Counted from the first letter of the stretch, positions 1 through 9,536 are shown. The stretch is 64,000 nucleotides of DNA from Flavobacteriales bacterium UBA6770 (GCA_905181875.1 CAJIZH010000004.1:62001-126000), one strand, 5' to 3'. The notes: generated by a model from the sequence alone, not told the origin. Numbers and translations are program-made.

Positions 1-154
1 CTTGATCGGTCATATTTTCAAGATGTTCTAAGGCTAAATCAATGGCGCTATCAGCAACAACATTCTCTCTTACAGGCATTATTTTGGGTTTTAAATTCAG
101 CCACAATTTAGAAAAACTTTCAACATCAGCAATTGGTTTATAATAAAAATTCAA
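1..154 (-). CDS. Partial hypothetical protein running off the left edge of the window (possible TTG start at 154)
   Basis: Minus-strand open frame reads LNFYYKPIADVESFSKLWLNLKPKIMPVRENVVADSAIDLALEHLENMTDQ, preceded by an in-frame stop at 157-155. Composition is protein-like but the family is not recognised. Not in the ORF track because it is short. Confidence 0.35.
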   Translation of the reverse strand, partial: MNFYYKPIADVESFSKLWLNLKPKIMPVRENVVADSAIDLALEHLENMTDQ

Positions 155-333
155 TTACTTGGTTTAAAAAAACCAGCTTAATTGAGGCTCTTCTTAGTAA
201 ACCTCGTGGTTATTTACTTTGTCAAATAAGTTTAAAAACGAATATCATTTCTTCATTTTGACATTCATTCAGAACTATATCAATCAACTTTACAGGGATT
301 TTTAACTTTGAGCATCAATTCAAAAAAATAACA

Positions 334-1251
334 TTGAACTACACTTTTAATTCAATTGCAACATGTGAAATGTGCAGCTCAACCTCTGATTATCACAAGA
401 TAATGGGGCAGCGTTTAAATCAGTCATAAGGCCTATTTCCAAAAAATAAAGTAGGAATTTCTGTGTCCATTATGAGGTGTGAAAAATGTGAGTTAATATT
501 TTCAAATCCACAACCCAGCCCAAATAGTATTCAAGATCATTATGGTATTCCAGAAGCTGACTATTGGAAACATCAATATTTTGATATTGATTTAAATTAT
601 TTCGCTTCTCCCATAAAAAAAGCCCCAGAACTTCTAAACTCAACGCAGCTCAATGCTCCAGAACCTATAAAGGCTCTTGACGTTGGAGCGGGCCTTGGAA
701 AAGCTATGATTGCAATGAACTCAGCGGGGTTTGACACCTATGGTCTTGAGCCATCAGAAACATTTAGAGAAATGGCTATTTCGAAAATGAAAATAGACGC
801 TGAGAAACTCAAATTAGGTGGAGTTGAAGATCTTGATTACCCAAAAGAAAGTTTTGACTTTATAACTTTTGGAGCTGTTCTAGAGCACCTTTATCATCCT
901 GCAGAAAATTTAAGGAAGGCTAATGAATGGTTAAAGCCCAGCGGTATTATCCATGCAGAGATTCCATCTTCCAGTTGGCTTATTTCTAAATTATTGAATT
1001 TATACTACAGTTTCAGAGGAACTAATTACGTTTCCAACTTAAGTCCCATGCATATGCCGTTTCATTTGTATGAATTTTCTGAAAAATCTTTCAGAAAATT
1101 TGCCGAAAAAAATAATTTAGAAATAGCCTATTACAAAATAGAGGTATGCACGCTGTACCATATTCCAAGGGCCCTTCACCCTATATTTAAATGGTACATG
1201 GACTTAACTAAAAGTGGGTTGCAACTAATTATCTATCTCCGTAAGAAATAG
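334..1251 (+). pseudogene. Class I SAM-dependent methyltransferase with an N-terminal zinc ribbon interrupted by an in-frame TAA at 427-429; the intact ORF in the track begins at 463
   Basis: ORF 463..1251 has DVGAGLGKAM (SAM motif I) and ...FGAVLEHLYHP. The same frame upstream reads LNYTFNSIATCEMCSSTSDYHKIMGQRLNQS*GLFPKNKVGISVSIMRCEKCELIFSNPQPSP, i.e. a CxxC...CxxC metal-binding N-terminus split by one stop. Confidence 0.7.
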
Positions 1252-1285
1252 AAACTCCTCGTTTATGTTTTTAAAGTAATTGTGA

Positions 1286-2449
1286 TTAAACGTAAAAACG
1301 CTCGTTTTTTGCGACCATTCGCTTCAATAAAACACAAGGTCGATATCGATCTTCTCCATATTCTTCATACAAATCTTCCAATATGTTTAGGATGTGCAAT
1401 AAACCCAATTCATCAGCCCAAGCCAATAAACCTTTAGGGTAATTAACTCCTTTTGTCATTGCGGTATCTAAGTCTTCCTTGGAGGCTATGTTCAGATACA
1501 GCGCATCTATTGCTTCATTTACGAGCATAGCCAATATTCTATGGACAATTTTTTCACCAAGTACCTTGTCTTCATTTGCTGCTGGAGCAATTGCATTTTC
1601 AGAGTAATCGTAAAATCCTCGTCCAGATTTTCGACCATAAAATCCTGCTTCCACCAGTCTTTTTTGAGAAATAGAAGGCTTAAATCTAGGATCAAAATAA
1701 AACTCTTTGAAAACGGTCTCTGTCACTACATAGTTTACATCATGACCAATGAAGTCTGTTAATTCAAAAGGCCCCATTCTAAAGCCTCCAATTGTTTTCA
1801 TCGCCCAATCAATGGTTGGGATATCTGCAATTCCTTCTTCATATATACGAATAGCCTCTCCATAAAAAGGACGTGCAACTCTGTTTACAATAAAACCAGG
1901 AGTATCCTTTGCGATTGCAGGAGCTTTCCCCCAATCTAACATCAATTGCTTGAGCTTACTGCCCAATTCCACGTCTGTAGAAATAGCGGGAACAATTTCG
2001 ACCAAAGGCATCAAAGGAGCTGGATTAAAAAAATGTAATCCAATTACTCTCTCCGGGTTTTGACACGCTGCTGCAATAGAAGTAACTGAAAGCGACGAAG
2101 TATTTGTTGCTAAAATGCAAGTAGGACTTACTAAGTTTTCAATTTTACGAAATACTTGTTTTTTAACATCTAAATTTTCAACAATAGCCTCAATAACTAT
2201 TTCAGAATCATCAATACGTTCAAGACTGTGTGTCATTTCAATTCGACTCAAAATAACATCAGCTTCCTCTCTAGTTTTGCGACCTTTTTCAACCAAACGA
2301 TCGAAAATTTTTGTCAATCGAGATGATGCTATTTCTAGGGCATCAGGATTATTATCGTACAAAGTAACCTCGCAACCTGCTTGCGCTGCAACTTGAGCAA
2401 TTCCTGATCCCATAGCACCAGAACCTATTACACTTACTCTTTTTATCAT
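1286..2449 (-). CDS. paaH: 3-hydroxyacyl-CoA dehydrogenase (PaaH/PaaC-type)
   Basis: N-terminal Rossmann motif [49 protein letters not shown]; located beside the paa cluster. Confidence 0.88.
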   Translation of the reverse strand: MIKRVSVIGSGAMGSGIAQVAAQAGCEVTLYDNNPDALEIASSRLTKIFDRLVEKGRKTREEADVILSRIEMTHSLERIDDSEIVIEAIVENLDVKKQVFRKIENLVSPTCILATNTSSLSVTSIAAACQNPERVIGLHFFNPAPLMPLVEIVPAISTDVELGSKLKQLMLDWGKAPAIAKDTPGFIVNRVARPFYGEAIRIYEEGIADIPTIDWAMKTIGGFRMGPFELTDFIGHDVNYVVTETVFKEFYFDPRFKPSISQKRLVEAGFYGRKSGRGFYDYSENAIAPAANEDKVLGEKIVHRILAMLVNEAIDALYLNIASKEDLDTAMTKGVNYPKGLLAWADELGLLHILNILEDLYEEYGEDRYRPCVLLKRMVAKNERFYV

Positions 2450-2651
2450 CTTTATATTTCTAATTTTTGATACGAATAATCAGTCCGATTTACAATTGGT
2501 ATTATGTGTCATTTAGACTGCCAAATTAATTCAAATTGAGACTTTGAAAGACTAAAAGCTCTAAGATATTATTGTTGATTTTGAATTTAGCGAATAAACC
2601 TTCTGGATCTAGCAAAAGAATTCTAACGAACGTATATTTGGCGCTATAATT

Positions 2652-4301
2652 ATGAGCGAAACACTTCAAAAAAGGTTTTTAATTGCGGCTATTCTACTTG
2701 CCGTATTTAATGTTTTAGGGTTTAATCATTTACTAGAATTAATGGCCGAAGAACCACGCAGATCGATAATAGCGATAGAAATGTTGTGGAGCGGAGATTT
2801 TGCAATTCCTCATATCTACGAAGAAATATATTATAACAAACCCCCGTTATATAATTGGTTAATAGCGGCTTCAATGTATTTGTTTGGAACCGGCGAATGG
2901 GCAGCCAGATTGCCTGGAGCACTTTCCTTTTTGCTCACTGGGTTTATTTTGTTTAAAATAGCAAGCAGACACTTAAGCCACAAAGTATCACTATTTGTTG
3001 CATTTGCTTACATCACCTCCATTGACTTGTTGTTTTATGGTTCGGTAAATACTGCCGAAATTGATATTTTTTACTCGTTAATAACGGTATTACAGGTTTA
3101 TGCAATTTTTCATTATAAGCAATCGGGCAACTACTTAAAGCTCTTTGTTGTGTCCTATCTGCTTGCTGCAATTGGGGTGCTTACTAAAGGAATTCCAACT
3201 ATTGCATTTCAGGGGCTAACACTACTCGGATATTTTATTGCAACCAAAAGTTTTGGAAAACTCTTCTCTTGGAAACATCTAGTTGGCGGTTCGGTTTTTT
3301 TGGTTGTAGTGGTCGGCTATTTGTATTACTTCTCATTGTATGAAGATGTGTGGGCTCTTCTTAGCCAACAGTTTCAGGAGGCTTCCCAAAGAAGTGCTAA
3401 CGAAACCTCCATACTTGATCTAATAAAAAACCTATTCCTATTTGTATTCATTCTGATTCAAAAATTATTGCCTTGGTCAATTCTAGGTCTTTTCTTCTTT
3501 TATAAATCAGTAAGAAAACAGCTCATAGAAAACAAGTTATTATACTTCTCGCTTGTCTTTATTCTAGCGAATATTCTGATTTATTGGACAGCTCTAGATT
3601 TAAGAACACGTTATATCTATATGTTCTTTCCCTTCCTGATTTTATTAGTTGGCGCAGGTATAGACAAGGTAAACTGGGAAGATAAAATACCAACAAGAAT
3701 TTTACAGTTCTTTTTATTCTTAATTATTGTAGCACCCCTGGCTTTGATAGCATTGCCATTTATAATTGATAACACCTCCGTTTTAACGTTTATAATTGTG
3801 ATCCTGATCATCTCTGCATTAGTGTTCAACTCTTACATCACGATTAAAAACAAAAGCCACGATCAAATAATTTGGTCACTTATTATTGCACTACTGCTTA
3901 GCAGATTGGCCTTTAATGCTTTGGTAATGCCTAAAATGACAGAATTGTCAAGTAGAATGCACTACCGCAAAACAATATCAGAATTAGTAGAACACTCTGG
4001 TGGAAAAGAAATAATGCTAGCAGGTCCTATTTCAACGGGGTATCCGAAAATTAGTTTTTTCGGAGAGGTGTTTTATGAAGATGTACTGAACTACCCAACT
4101 GAGGTTACCTTTAAAATTCCATATTACTATGCTCACCAGACAGGTAAAATCATAAAGTACGCACCTGAGCTCAACTCAAAAGCTGTAAACTATATAACAT
4201 ACGAAAAGTTTTTGAATCGTTATCCTGAAGAAAAGGACACTTTGTACCGATTTTTCAATGAGTATAACTCGGAGTATATTGTTCTGTTTTCTTTAAAATA
4301 G
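2652..4301 (+). CDS. ArnT-like / PMT-family (GT39) membrane glycosyltransferase
   Basis: 549 aa, many TM segments, N-terminal ...AEEPRRSIIAIEMLWSGDFAIPHIYEEIYYNKPPLYNWLIA typical of the ArnT/PMT family. Confidence 0.8.
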   Translation: MSETLQKRFLIAAILLAVFNVLGFNHLLELMAEEPRRSIIAIEMLWSGDFAIPHIYEEIYYNKPPLYNWLIAASMYLFGTGEWAARLPGALSFLLTGFILFKIASRHLSHKVSLFVAFAYITSIDLLFYGSVNTAEIDIFYSLITVLQVYAIFHYKQSGNYLKLFVVSYLLAAIGVLTKGIPTIAFQGLTLLGYFIATKSFGKLFSWKHLVGGSVFLVVVVGYLYYFSLYEDVWALLSQQFQEASQRSANETSILDLIKNLFLFVFILIQKLLPWSILGLFFFYKSVRKQLIENKLLYFSLVFILANILIYWTALDLRTRYIYMFFPFLILLVGAGIDKVNWEDKIPTRILQFFLFLIIVAPLALIALPFIIDNTSVLTFIIVILIISALVFNSYITIKNKSHDQIIWSLIIALLLSRLAFNALVMPKMTELSSRMHYRKTISELVEHSGGKEIMLAGPISTGYPKISFFGEVFYEDVLNYPTEVTFKIPYYYAHQTGKIIKYAPELNSKAVNYITYEKFLNRYPEEKDTLYRFFNEYNSEYIVLFSLK

Positions 4302-4302
4302 A

Positions 4303-4692
4303 TTACTTAGTCGTCCAACCTTTCTTTTCAAAGACCCAGCGCTTTGTGAAATAATTAAAGAAAAACTTAAAACCAGTTACCATCAATTTCGGTAAAATCA
4401 AATAGGTTGCTAAAAGCTCAATTTTAACAAGTGATTCTATTAAAAATCCACCCAAAAACAAACCAAATAACGAGAACCCTAAGGACATAAAAAACGCCAT
4501 ATACTGGTTTCTTTGTAGGTGAAAAACAAAGCGTTTTTGGAGTACAAAATTGACCAGCATTCCTATAAAACCGGAAAGAATTTCGGATTCGAAAACAGGT
4601 AAAAAATTTGTGAATACAAAGGTAAACAGCAAAATATCTAATCCTGTTGCTACGACTGAAGAGGCGCCAAATTTTGCTAGTGACTTAAGCAA
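4303..4692 (-). CDS. GtrA family membrane protein
   Basis: 129 aa, four hydrophobic segments, KFGASSVVATGLDILLF...NFVLQKRFVF...FNYFTKRWVF as in GtrA-like proteins. Confidence 0.8.
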   Translation of the reverse strand: MLKSLAKFGASSVVATGLDILLFTFVFTNFLPVFESEILSGFIGMLVNFVLQKRFVFHLQRNQYMAFFMSLGFSLFGLFLGGFLIESLVKIELLATYLILPKLMVTGFKFFFNYFTKRWVFEKKGWTTK

Positions 4693-4739
4693 ATCTTTAT
4701 TAGAGAATACTTTGATAACTCAATATTTAAATGACAAAG

Positions 4740-5516
4740 TTAGTTGCCTTTGTAGTTTGGCTTTCGTTTTTCTAAAAAGGCGTTAACTCCTTCTTTATAA
4801 TCGTAAGATTGACCCGCCAAGGTTTGTAACTCTCCTTCTAATTCCAATTGAGCTTTTAGGTCATTTGTAAATGAAGCATTTAATGCTCTTTTGGTAAGTC
4901 CCAAGCCATATGTCGCCATGTTAGATAAACGAGTTGCAACTTTTGTAGCAGATTCCATCAATTCATCTGCTTCTACGGCTTTGTAAATCATTCCCATTTT
5001 CTCAGCCTCTTCTGCTCCAACTTTATCACCAAGCATCATCAAAGCTGTGGCTTTTTGCCAACCAATTAAACGAGGTAAGATGTACGTTCCTCCGCTATCA
5101 GGTATTAATCCAATTGCAGAAAACGCTTGAATAAATGAACTTGCTTTTGATGCAAATACAATATCACAAGCTAGCGCAATATTAGCTCCAGCTCCCGCTG
5201 CTACCCCATTGACAGAACAAACAACTGGTTTTTCAATAGTTCGTATTAATTCGATTATCGGGTTATAATGTTCAGCTACAATTTTGGTCAATTCTGGTCC
5301 GTCTTCAGAAATAGCTTCTGCTAAATCCTGACCCGCAGAGAAAGCTCTTCCTTCTCCTGTAATAAGAATAGCACGGATGTTAGAATCGTCAGCACATTGT
5401 TTTAACCTGTCTTGGAATTCGAATGCCATTTCTCGAATAAAACTGTTCAGCTTATCTGCACGATTGAGCTTGATAATTGCCAAATTATCAATTACTTCAA
5501 AGTTTATTAAACTCAT
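4740..5516 (-). CDS. paaG: Enoyl-CoA hydratase/isomerase, probable 1,2-epoxyphenylacetyl-CoA isomerase
   Basis: Crotonase fold: ITGEGRAFSAGQDLAE, CSVNGVAAGAGANIALACDIVFAS, PDSGGTYILPRL; position in the paa cluster. Confidence 0.85.
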   Translation of the reverse strand: MSLINFEVIDNLAIIKLNRADKLNSFIREMAFEFQDRLKQCADDSNIRAILITGEGRAFSAGQDLAEAISEDGPELTKIVAEHYNPIIELIRTIEKPVVCSVNGVAAGAGANIALACDIVFASKASSFIQAFSAIGLIPDSGGTYILPRLIGWQKATALMMLGDKVGAEEAEKMGMIYKAVEADELMESATKVATRLSNMATYGLGLTKRALNASFTNDLKAQLELEGELQTLAGQSYDYKEGVNAFLEKRKPNYKGN

Positions 5517-5594
5517 ATATTGAATTGTTTTCTATTCGCATAAAAATAAGGAAAGACCGAGAAACGACCGGCGAAAGTTGGTGTAAATTATATT

Positions 5595-6089
5595 CTAAAT
5601 ACACTTAAAGTAATCAAAGGTCTCACCGCAATTTGAGCAAGTATAAGCTGCTTTACAAGCTGTTGAGCCAAATTGACTTAACAATTTGGTCTCTGTAGAT
5701 TTACATTGCGGACAAGGAACTTCTTTAGGGCCAGAAGCAAATAACACTCCTTTGTCATTGGTCCCTTTTTGAGGCGGAGCAATACCGAAGTCTAATAATT
5801 TTTGAAGTGCTACTTCACTCATCCAATCGGTAGTCCAAGCTGGAGAAAAAACAGTTTTGATTACTACTTTGGGATATCCTTTTTCTTCGAGCGTCTTTAT
5901 GATATCGTCTTCAAAAACCTTCATGGCGGGACAGCCTGAGTAAGTGGGAGTGATTGTAATTAATGTTTCAGAATCAGTGAACTCAACTTTTCGAATAACC
6001 CCAAGTTCAACAACAGAAATAACAGGAATCTCTGGATCTGGAATTGTTTCCAGTATCTGCCAAATTTGTTTGGTGCTTTCAGTATTCAT
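5595..6089 (-). CDS. paaD: Phenylacetyl-CoA 1,2-epoxidase subunit PaaD (MIP18/DUF59 domain with C-terminal zinc ribbon)
   Basis: IPDPEIPVISVVELGVIR, TPTYSGCPAMKVFEDDI, CPQCKSTETKLLSQFGSTACKAAYTCSNCGETFDYFKCI. Confidence 0.92.
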   Translation of the reverse strand: MNTESTKQIWQILETIPDPEIPVISVVELGVIRKVEFTDSETLITITPTYSGCPAMKVFEDDIIKTLEEKGYPKVVIKTVFSPAWTTDWMSEVALQKLLDFGIAPPQKGTNDKGVLFASGPKEVPCPQCKSTETKLLSQFGSTACKAAYTCSNCGETFDYFKCI

Positions 6090-6187
6090 TTTTTCCTATA
6101 GAAATTCTATGTTGCCCTAGTTGAGTTCAATTTCATAAAACGTATTATGTACAAGGGTTAATCGTTGTACGACAATTCGTAATACAA

Positions 6188-6206
6188 AAATGCGTTACAC
6201 GCATTT
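6188..6206 (-). terminator. Rho-independent terminator/attenuator-like hairpin immediately after paaC
   Basis: AAATGCGT-TAC-ACGCATTT perfect 8-bp stem; on the minus strand it is followed by TTG and the stem ends in a T-rich tract (ACGCATTTTTG). Confidence 0.5.
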
Positions 6207-6963
6207 ACCACTTCGAGTTAGGGTATGTTCTTGGTATAGATTGAAAAACAGGCAATATGTGACCCATATATTCACTGTGATGCCCTATTCTACCTCCAGT
6301 GGATTTCCACCCTTCTTCTACTTCTTCAATTGTAGCTCTATCCAATACTTCTTGAACAGAAGCTTCAAAAGCTGATTTAAAAGTTGCCGTATCTGGTATT
6401 AAACCAGCACTAATTAGAGTTTCATCAACCTCATCTTTTTCAAATAATTCATGACGATAACTCCAAATTTCATTTAAAGCATCTTGAACTTTCCAATGAG
6501 ATTCTTCTGTTCCATCTCCTAAGCGGACAATCCATTCACAGCTATGCCGCATATGATAAGTTGTTTCTTTAAGCGACTTAGCCGCAAACGCAGCTAGTTT
6601 TTCGTTAGAACTGCTTTGTAATTCTTTAAATAAATGATAATAGAACACAGAAAAAAGCATTTGACGGGCCATTGTATTTCCAAAGTTTCCGTTTGGCTGC
6701 TCAACCAACAGAACATTTTGGAATTCTGGTTCCAATCGTTTGTATGCGAAATCATCCTCCGTTCTTCCATTACCTTCTATCTCTCCTGCTGTTGTATACA
6801 TCATTCGAGTTTGACCAAATAAATCCAAAGAAATATTTGTCATTGCAATGTCTTCTTCTAGATAAGGACCTTTAGAACAAAGCTCACTTAATCGGTGACC
6901 CAAAATCATTGCATCATCCCCTAGTCGCAGGCAATACTTTATAAGTGCTTCATTAATATCCAT
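6205..6963 (-). CDS. paaC: Phenylacetyl-CoA 1,2-epoxidase structural subunit PaaC
   Basis: RLGDDAMILGHRLSELCSKGPYLEEDIAMTNISLDLFGQTRMMY; ETTYHMRHSCEWIVRLGDGTEES; adjacent to paaB and paaD. Confidence 0.93.
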   Translation of the reverse strand: MDINEALIKYCLRLGDDAMILGHRLSELCSKGPYLEEDIAMTNISLDLFGQTRMMYTTAGEIEGNGRTEDDFAYKRLEPEFQNVLLVEQPNGNFGNTMARQMLFSVFYYHLFKELQSSSNEKLAAFAAKSLKETTYHMRHSCEWIVRLGDGTEESHWKVQDALNEIWSYRHELFEKDEVDETLISAGLIPDTATFKSAFEASVQEVLDRATIEEVEEGWKSTGGRIGHHSEYMGHILPVFQSIPRTYPNSKW

Positions 6964-6972
6964 GATCTTGCG

Positions 6973-7263
6973 TTAAATGTGCTTAGCCTCTTTTGGCAAA
7001 TTATAAAAGGTAGCTGCTCTATATATTTTATCCTCTGCAGGATCGAAAAACGACTCAGAATCATCTGGACTAGAAGCTACAATTTCATCGGTAGGCACTA
7101 CCCAAATAGAGGTTCCTTCTTGCCGTCTAGTATAGAGGTCACGAGCATTTTGAAGAGCCAATTCCGCATCAGCAGCATGCAAGTTTCCTGCGTGTTTGAA
7201 TGGCAAGCCTGTCTTACTTTGAATAAATACTTCCCATTGAGGAAACTGATTATCAGCACTCAT
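6973..7263 (-). CDS. paaB: Phenylacetyl-CoA 1,2-epoxidase subunit PaaB
   Basis: WEVFIQSKTGLPFKHAGNLHAADAELALQNARDLYTRRQEGTSIWVVP, canonical PaaB. Confidence 0.93.
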   Translation of the reverse strand: MSADNQFPQWEVFIQSKTGLPFKHAGNLHAADAELALQNARDLYTRRQEGTSIWVVPTDEIVASSPDDSESFFDPAEDKIYRAATFYNLPKEAKHI

Positions 7264-7281
7264 AATTTTGTTTTTTTCGCG

Positions 7282-8225
7282 TTAAGCTACTTTCTTTTTG
7301 TCATTTTGTTTCTGGGCATAAGCATTAGCTGCTTCTCTTACCCAAGCACCTTCTTCGTGAGCTGCTCTGTGATGTTTTAGTCGTTGTTTGTTGCAAGGGC
7401 CTCTTCCATTTATCACCTCTTTTAGTTCTGACCAATCTATTTCACCAAAATCATAATTACCCGTTGCTTCATTCCATTTCAAATCAGGATCAGGAACAGT
7501 AAGACCAATTACGGTAGCTTGCTGAATCGTTTTATCAATGAATTTTTGTCTCAATTCATCGTTGGTTTCTCTTTTAATTTTCCACTTAGTTGCGTTTCCT
7601 GTATTTGGAGAATCTGCATCATGAGGACCGAAACATCATTAACGAAGGCCACCACATTCTGTTCAATGCATCCTGAGCCATCTGCTTTTGCTCTGGAGAA
7701 CCTAATGCCATATCAGCAACGATTTCATATCCCTGGCGTTGGTGAAAACTTTCTTCTTTACAAATTCTTACCATTCCTCGGCTATATGGCCCAAAAGAAG
7801 TCCTTTGCAAAGAAACTTGATTTACGATTGCTGCTCCATCAACTAACCAGCCTACTGCACCCATATCGGCCCAATTAAGCGTGGCATAATTAAAAATACT
7901 AGAATATTTTGCTTTTTCAGTATGCAATTGTTCTAATAATTCGTCTCTAGAGATACCTAAAGATTCAGTTGCGGAGTATAAATACAAGCCATGTCCTGCT
8001 TCATCTTGAACTTTGGCCAACAAAACTACTTTCGCTCTTAAGCTATGGTGCTCTAGTTATCCATTGCCCTTCTGGTTGCATTCCTACCACTTCAGAATGG
8101 GCATGCTGAGACATTTGACGCACTAGATGCTTTCTGTATGCATCTGGCATCCAATCTTTTGGTTCGATTTTCTCTTCCCTGTCTATCTTCGCTTGAAATG
8201 CTTCAAGTCTACTTACATCTTCCAT
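7282..8225 (-). pseudogene. paaA: Phenylacetyl-CoA 1,2-epoxidase catalytic subunit PaaA, disrupted by two single-base insertions (8045 and 7630)
   Basis: Three ORFs (8043..8225, 7619..8023, 7282..7554) are successive parts of one PaaA. Deleting one base at 8045 gives ...[25 protein letters not shown]...; deleting one base at 7630 gives ...[42 protein letters not shown].... Confidence 0.9.
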
Positions 8226-8341
8226 AGAACTTCAGTTTTATCAGATTACAATTTTAAATAATTATTCCACTCCATATTGAAGAAGAATGCATATGTGAAA
8301 ATCCGGCACATCGCATATCTATATAACCAATGATAGAATCA

Positions 8342-8372
8342 ATTGTTTTAAAGAACAACAATACTATTTTTG
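8342..8372 (+). promoter_or_regulatory. Bacteroidota-type promoter for paaE (ATTG -33-like, 19-nt spacer, TATTTTTG -7)
   Basis: ATTG at 8342-8345, TATTTTTG at 8365-8372 matches TAnnTTTG; spacer 19 nt. Confidence 0.55.
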
Positions 8373-8402
8373 CAAACCTTAAAAATAGTACAAACTACGT
8401 TT

Positions 8403-9464
8403 ATGTTCTACAATATTAAAGTACAAAAAGTAACTCAAGAAACTCCTGAAACAGTTTCTGTTACATTAGAAATTCCTGCGAATTTAAAAGAGCATTTTAA
8501 ATACAAACAAGGGCAATATCTTACTTTCAAACAATCTATAAATGCAGAAGAACTAAGACGTTCTTATTCTTTAAGCAGCAGCCCTATTGCAGACGAAAAC
8601 CTTCAAGTAGCTGTAAAGCAAGTAGAAGGAGGTAAGTTTTCTAGTTGGGCAAATTCTGAATTAAAAGAAGGTGATGTTTTGGAGACAATGACTCCAACAG
8701 GAAATTTCTTTACTGAAATTTCTGAAGGTCAAAAAAAGAAATATGTTCTTTTTGGCGCTGGAAGTGGAGTTACACCGCTGTTATCCATAATAAAAACAAT
8801 TCTTGCTGTTGAAAAAGAATCAGAGATTGTATTGGTTTATGGAAATCGCGATAACGCTAATATCATTTTCAATAATCAACTGAATCAACTCGTAGATTCT
8901 TCAAACGGTCGTTTCAAAAGAATTGACGTTTTATCGAGAGAAAATAATGCTGACCCTTTGTTCAATGGCAGAATTGGAAAAGAAAAGTGTATCGAGATTG
9001 ATTTAAAACATGAGAAAATTCTTGATGCAAATGAGTTTTTCCTGTGCGGCCCTGAAAGAATGATCATGGATATCAAAGATTGGTTAGAAGCTAGCAATAT
9101 TGCCAAAGGAAATATTCACTTTGAATTATTTACAACTCCAGTTGCCTCTGCTGAAAAAACTTTTGATCCAAATGCCAAAATTATGTCTAAAGTCACTGTG
9201 ATTATGGACGATGAAGAGTTTGAGTTTGATCTTTCAAGCAAAGGCGATAGTATTCTTGATGCATCGGTTGATGCGGGAATTGATGTACCCTATTCTTGTA
9301 AAGGAGCTGTTTGCTGCACATGTAAAGCTAAAATTATTGAAGGTTCAGCCAGAATGGAAATGAATTATGCCTTAGATGACAAAGAAGTTGCAGACGGTTA
9401 TGTGTTAACCTGTCAAGCACACCCTACCTCAGAAAAATGTATAGTGGATTACGATGTGATCTAA
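8403..9464 (+). CDS. paaE: Phenylacetyl-CoA 1,2-epoxidase reductase subunit PaaE (ORF track start 8370 is probably too early)
   Basis: FAD/NAD ferredoxin-reductase module RRSYSLSSSP, FGAGSGVTPLLSIIKTIL, C-terminal 2Fe-2S CKGAVCCTCKAKI...LTCQAHP. ATG at 8403; the TTG at 8370 lies inside the predicted -7 box. Confidence 0.9.
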   Translation: MFYNIKVQKVTQETPETVSVTLEIPANLKEHFKYKQGQYLTFKQSINAEELRRSYSLSSSPIADENLQVAVKQVEGGKFSSWANSELKEGDVLETMTPTGNFFTEISEGQKKKYVLFGAGSGVTPLLSIIKTILAVEKESEIVLVYGNRDNANIIFNNQLNQLVDSSNGRFKRIDVLSRENNADPLFNGRIGKEKCIEIDLKHEKILDANEFFLCGPERMIMDIKDWLEASNIAKGNIHFELFTTPVASAEKTFDPNAKIMSKVTVIMDDEEFEFDLSSKGDSILDASVDAGIDVPYSCKGAVCCTCKAKIIEGSARMEMNYALDDKEVADGYVLTCQAHPTSEKCIVDYDVI

Positions 9465-9484
9465 TTCAAAAAAATATTGATGTT

Positions 9485-9514
9485 AAAAACGCTCCATATT
9501 GGGGGCGTTTTTTT
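9485..9514 (+). terminator. Rho-independent terminator after paaE
   Basis: AAAAACGCTCC-ATATT-GGGGGCGTTTTTTT. Confidence 0.8.
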
Positions 9515-9536
9515 GTTAATTAAAATTTTCACACAC

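Noticed and set aside
6190-6875. Plus-strand ORFs 6190..6375, 6634..6822 and 6672..6875
   Set aside because: Antisense to clear paaC coding sequence; no supporting features.
7282-8225. Programmed +1 frameshifting as the explanation for split paaA
   Set aside because: Two separate sites would be needed in one gene, the CCA-U site gives no good re-pairing, and no conserved stimulator is visible; mutation or sequence error is simpler.
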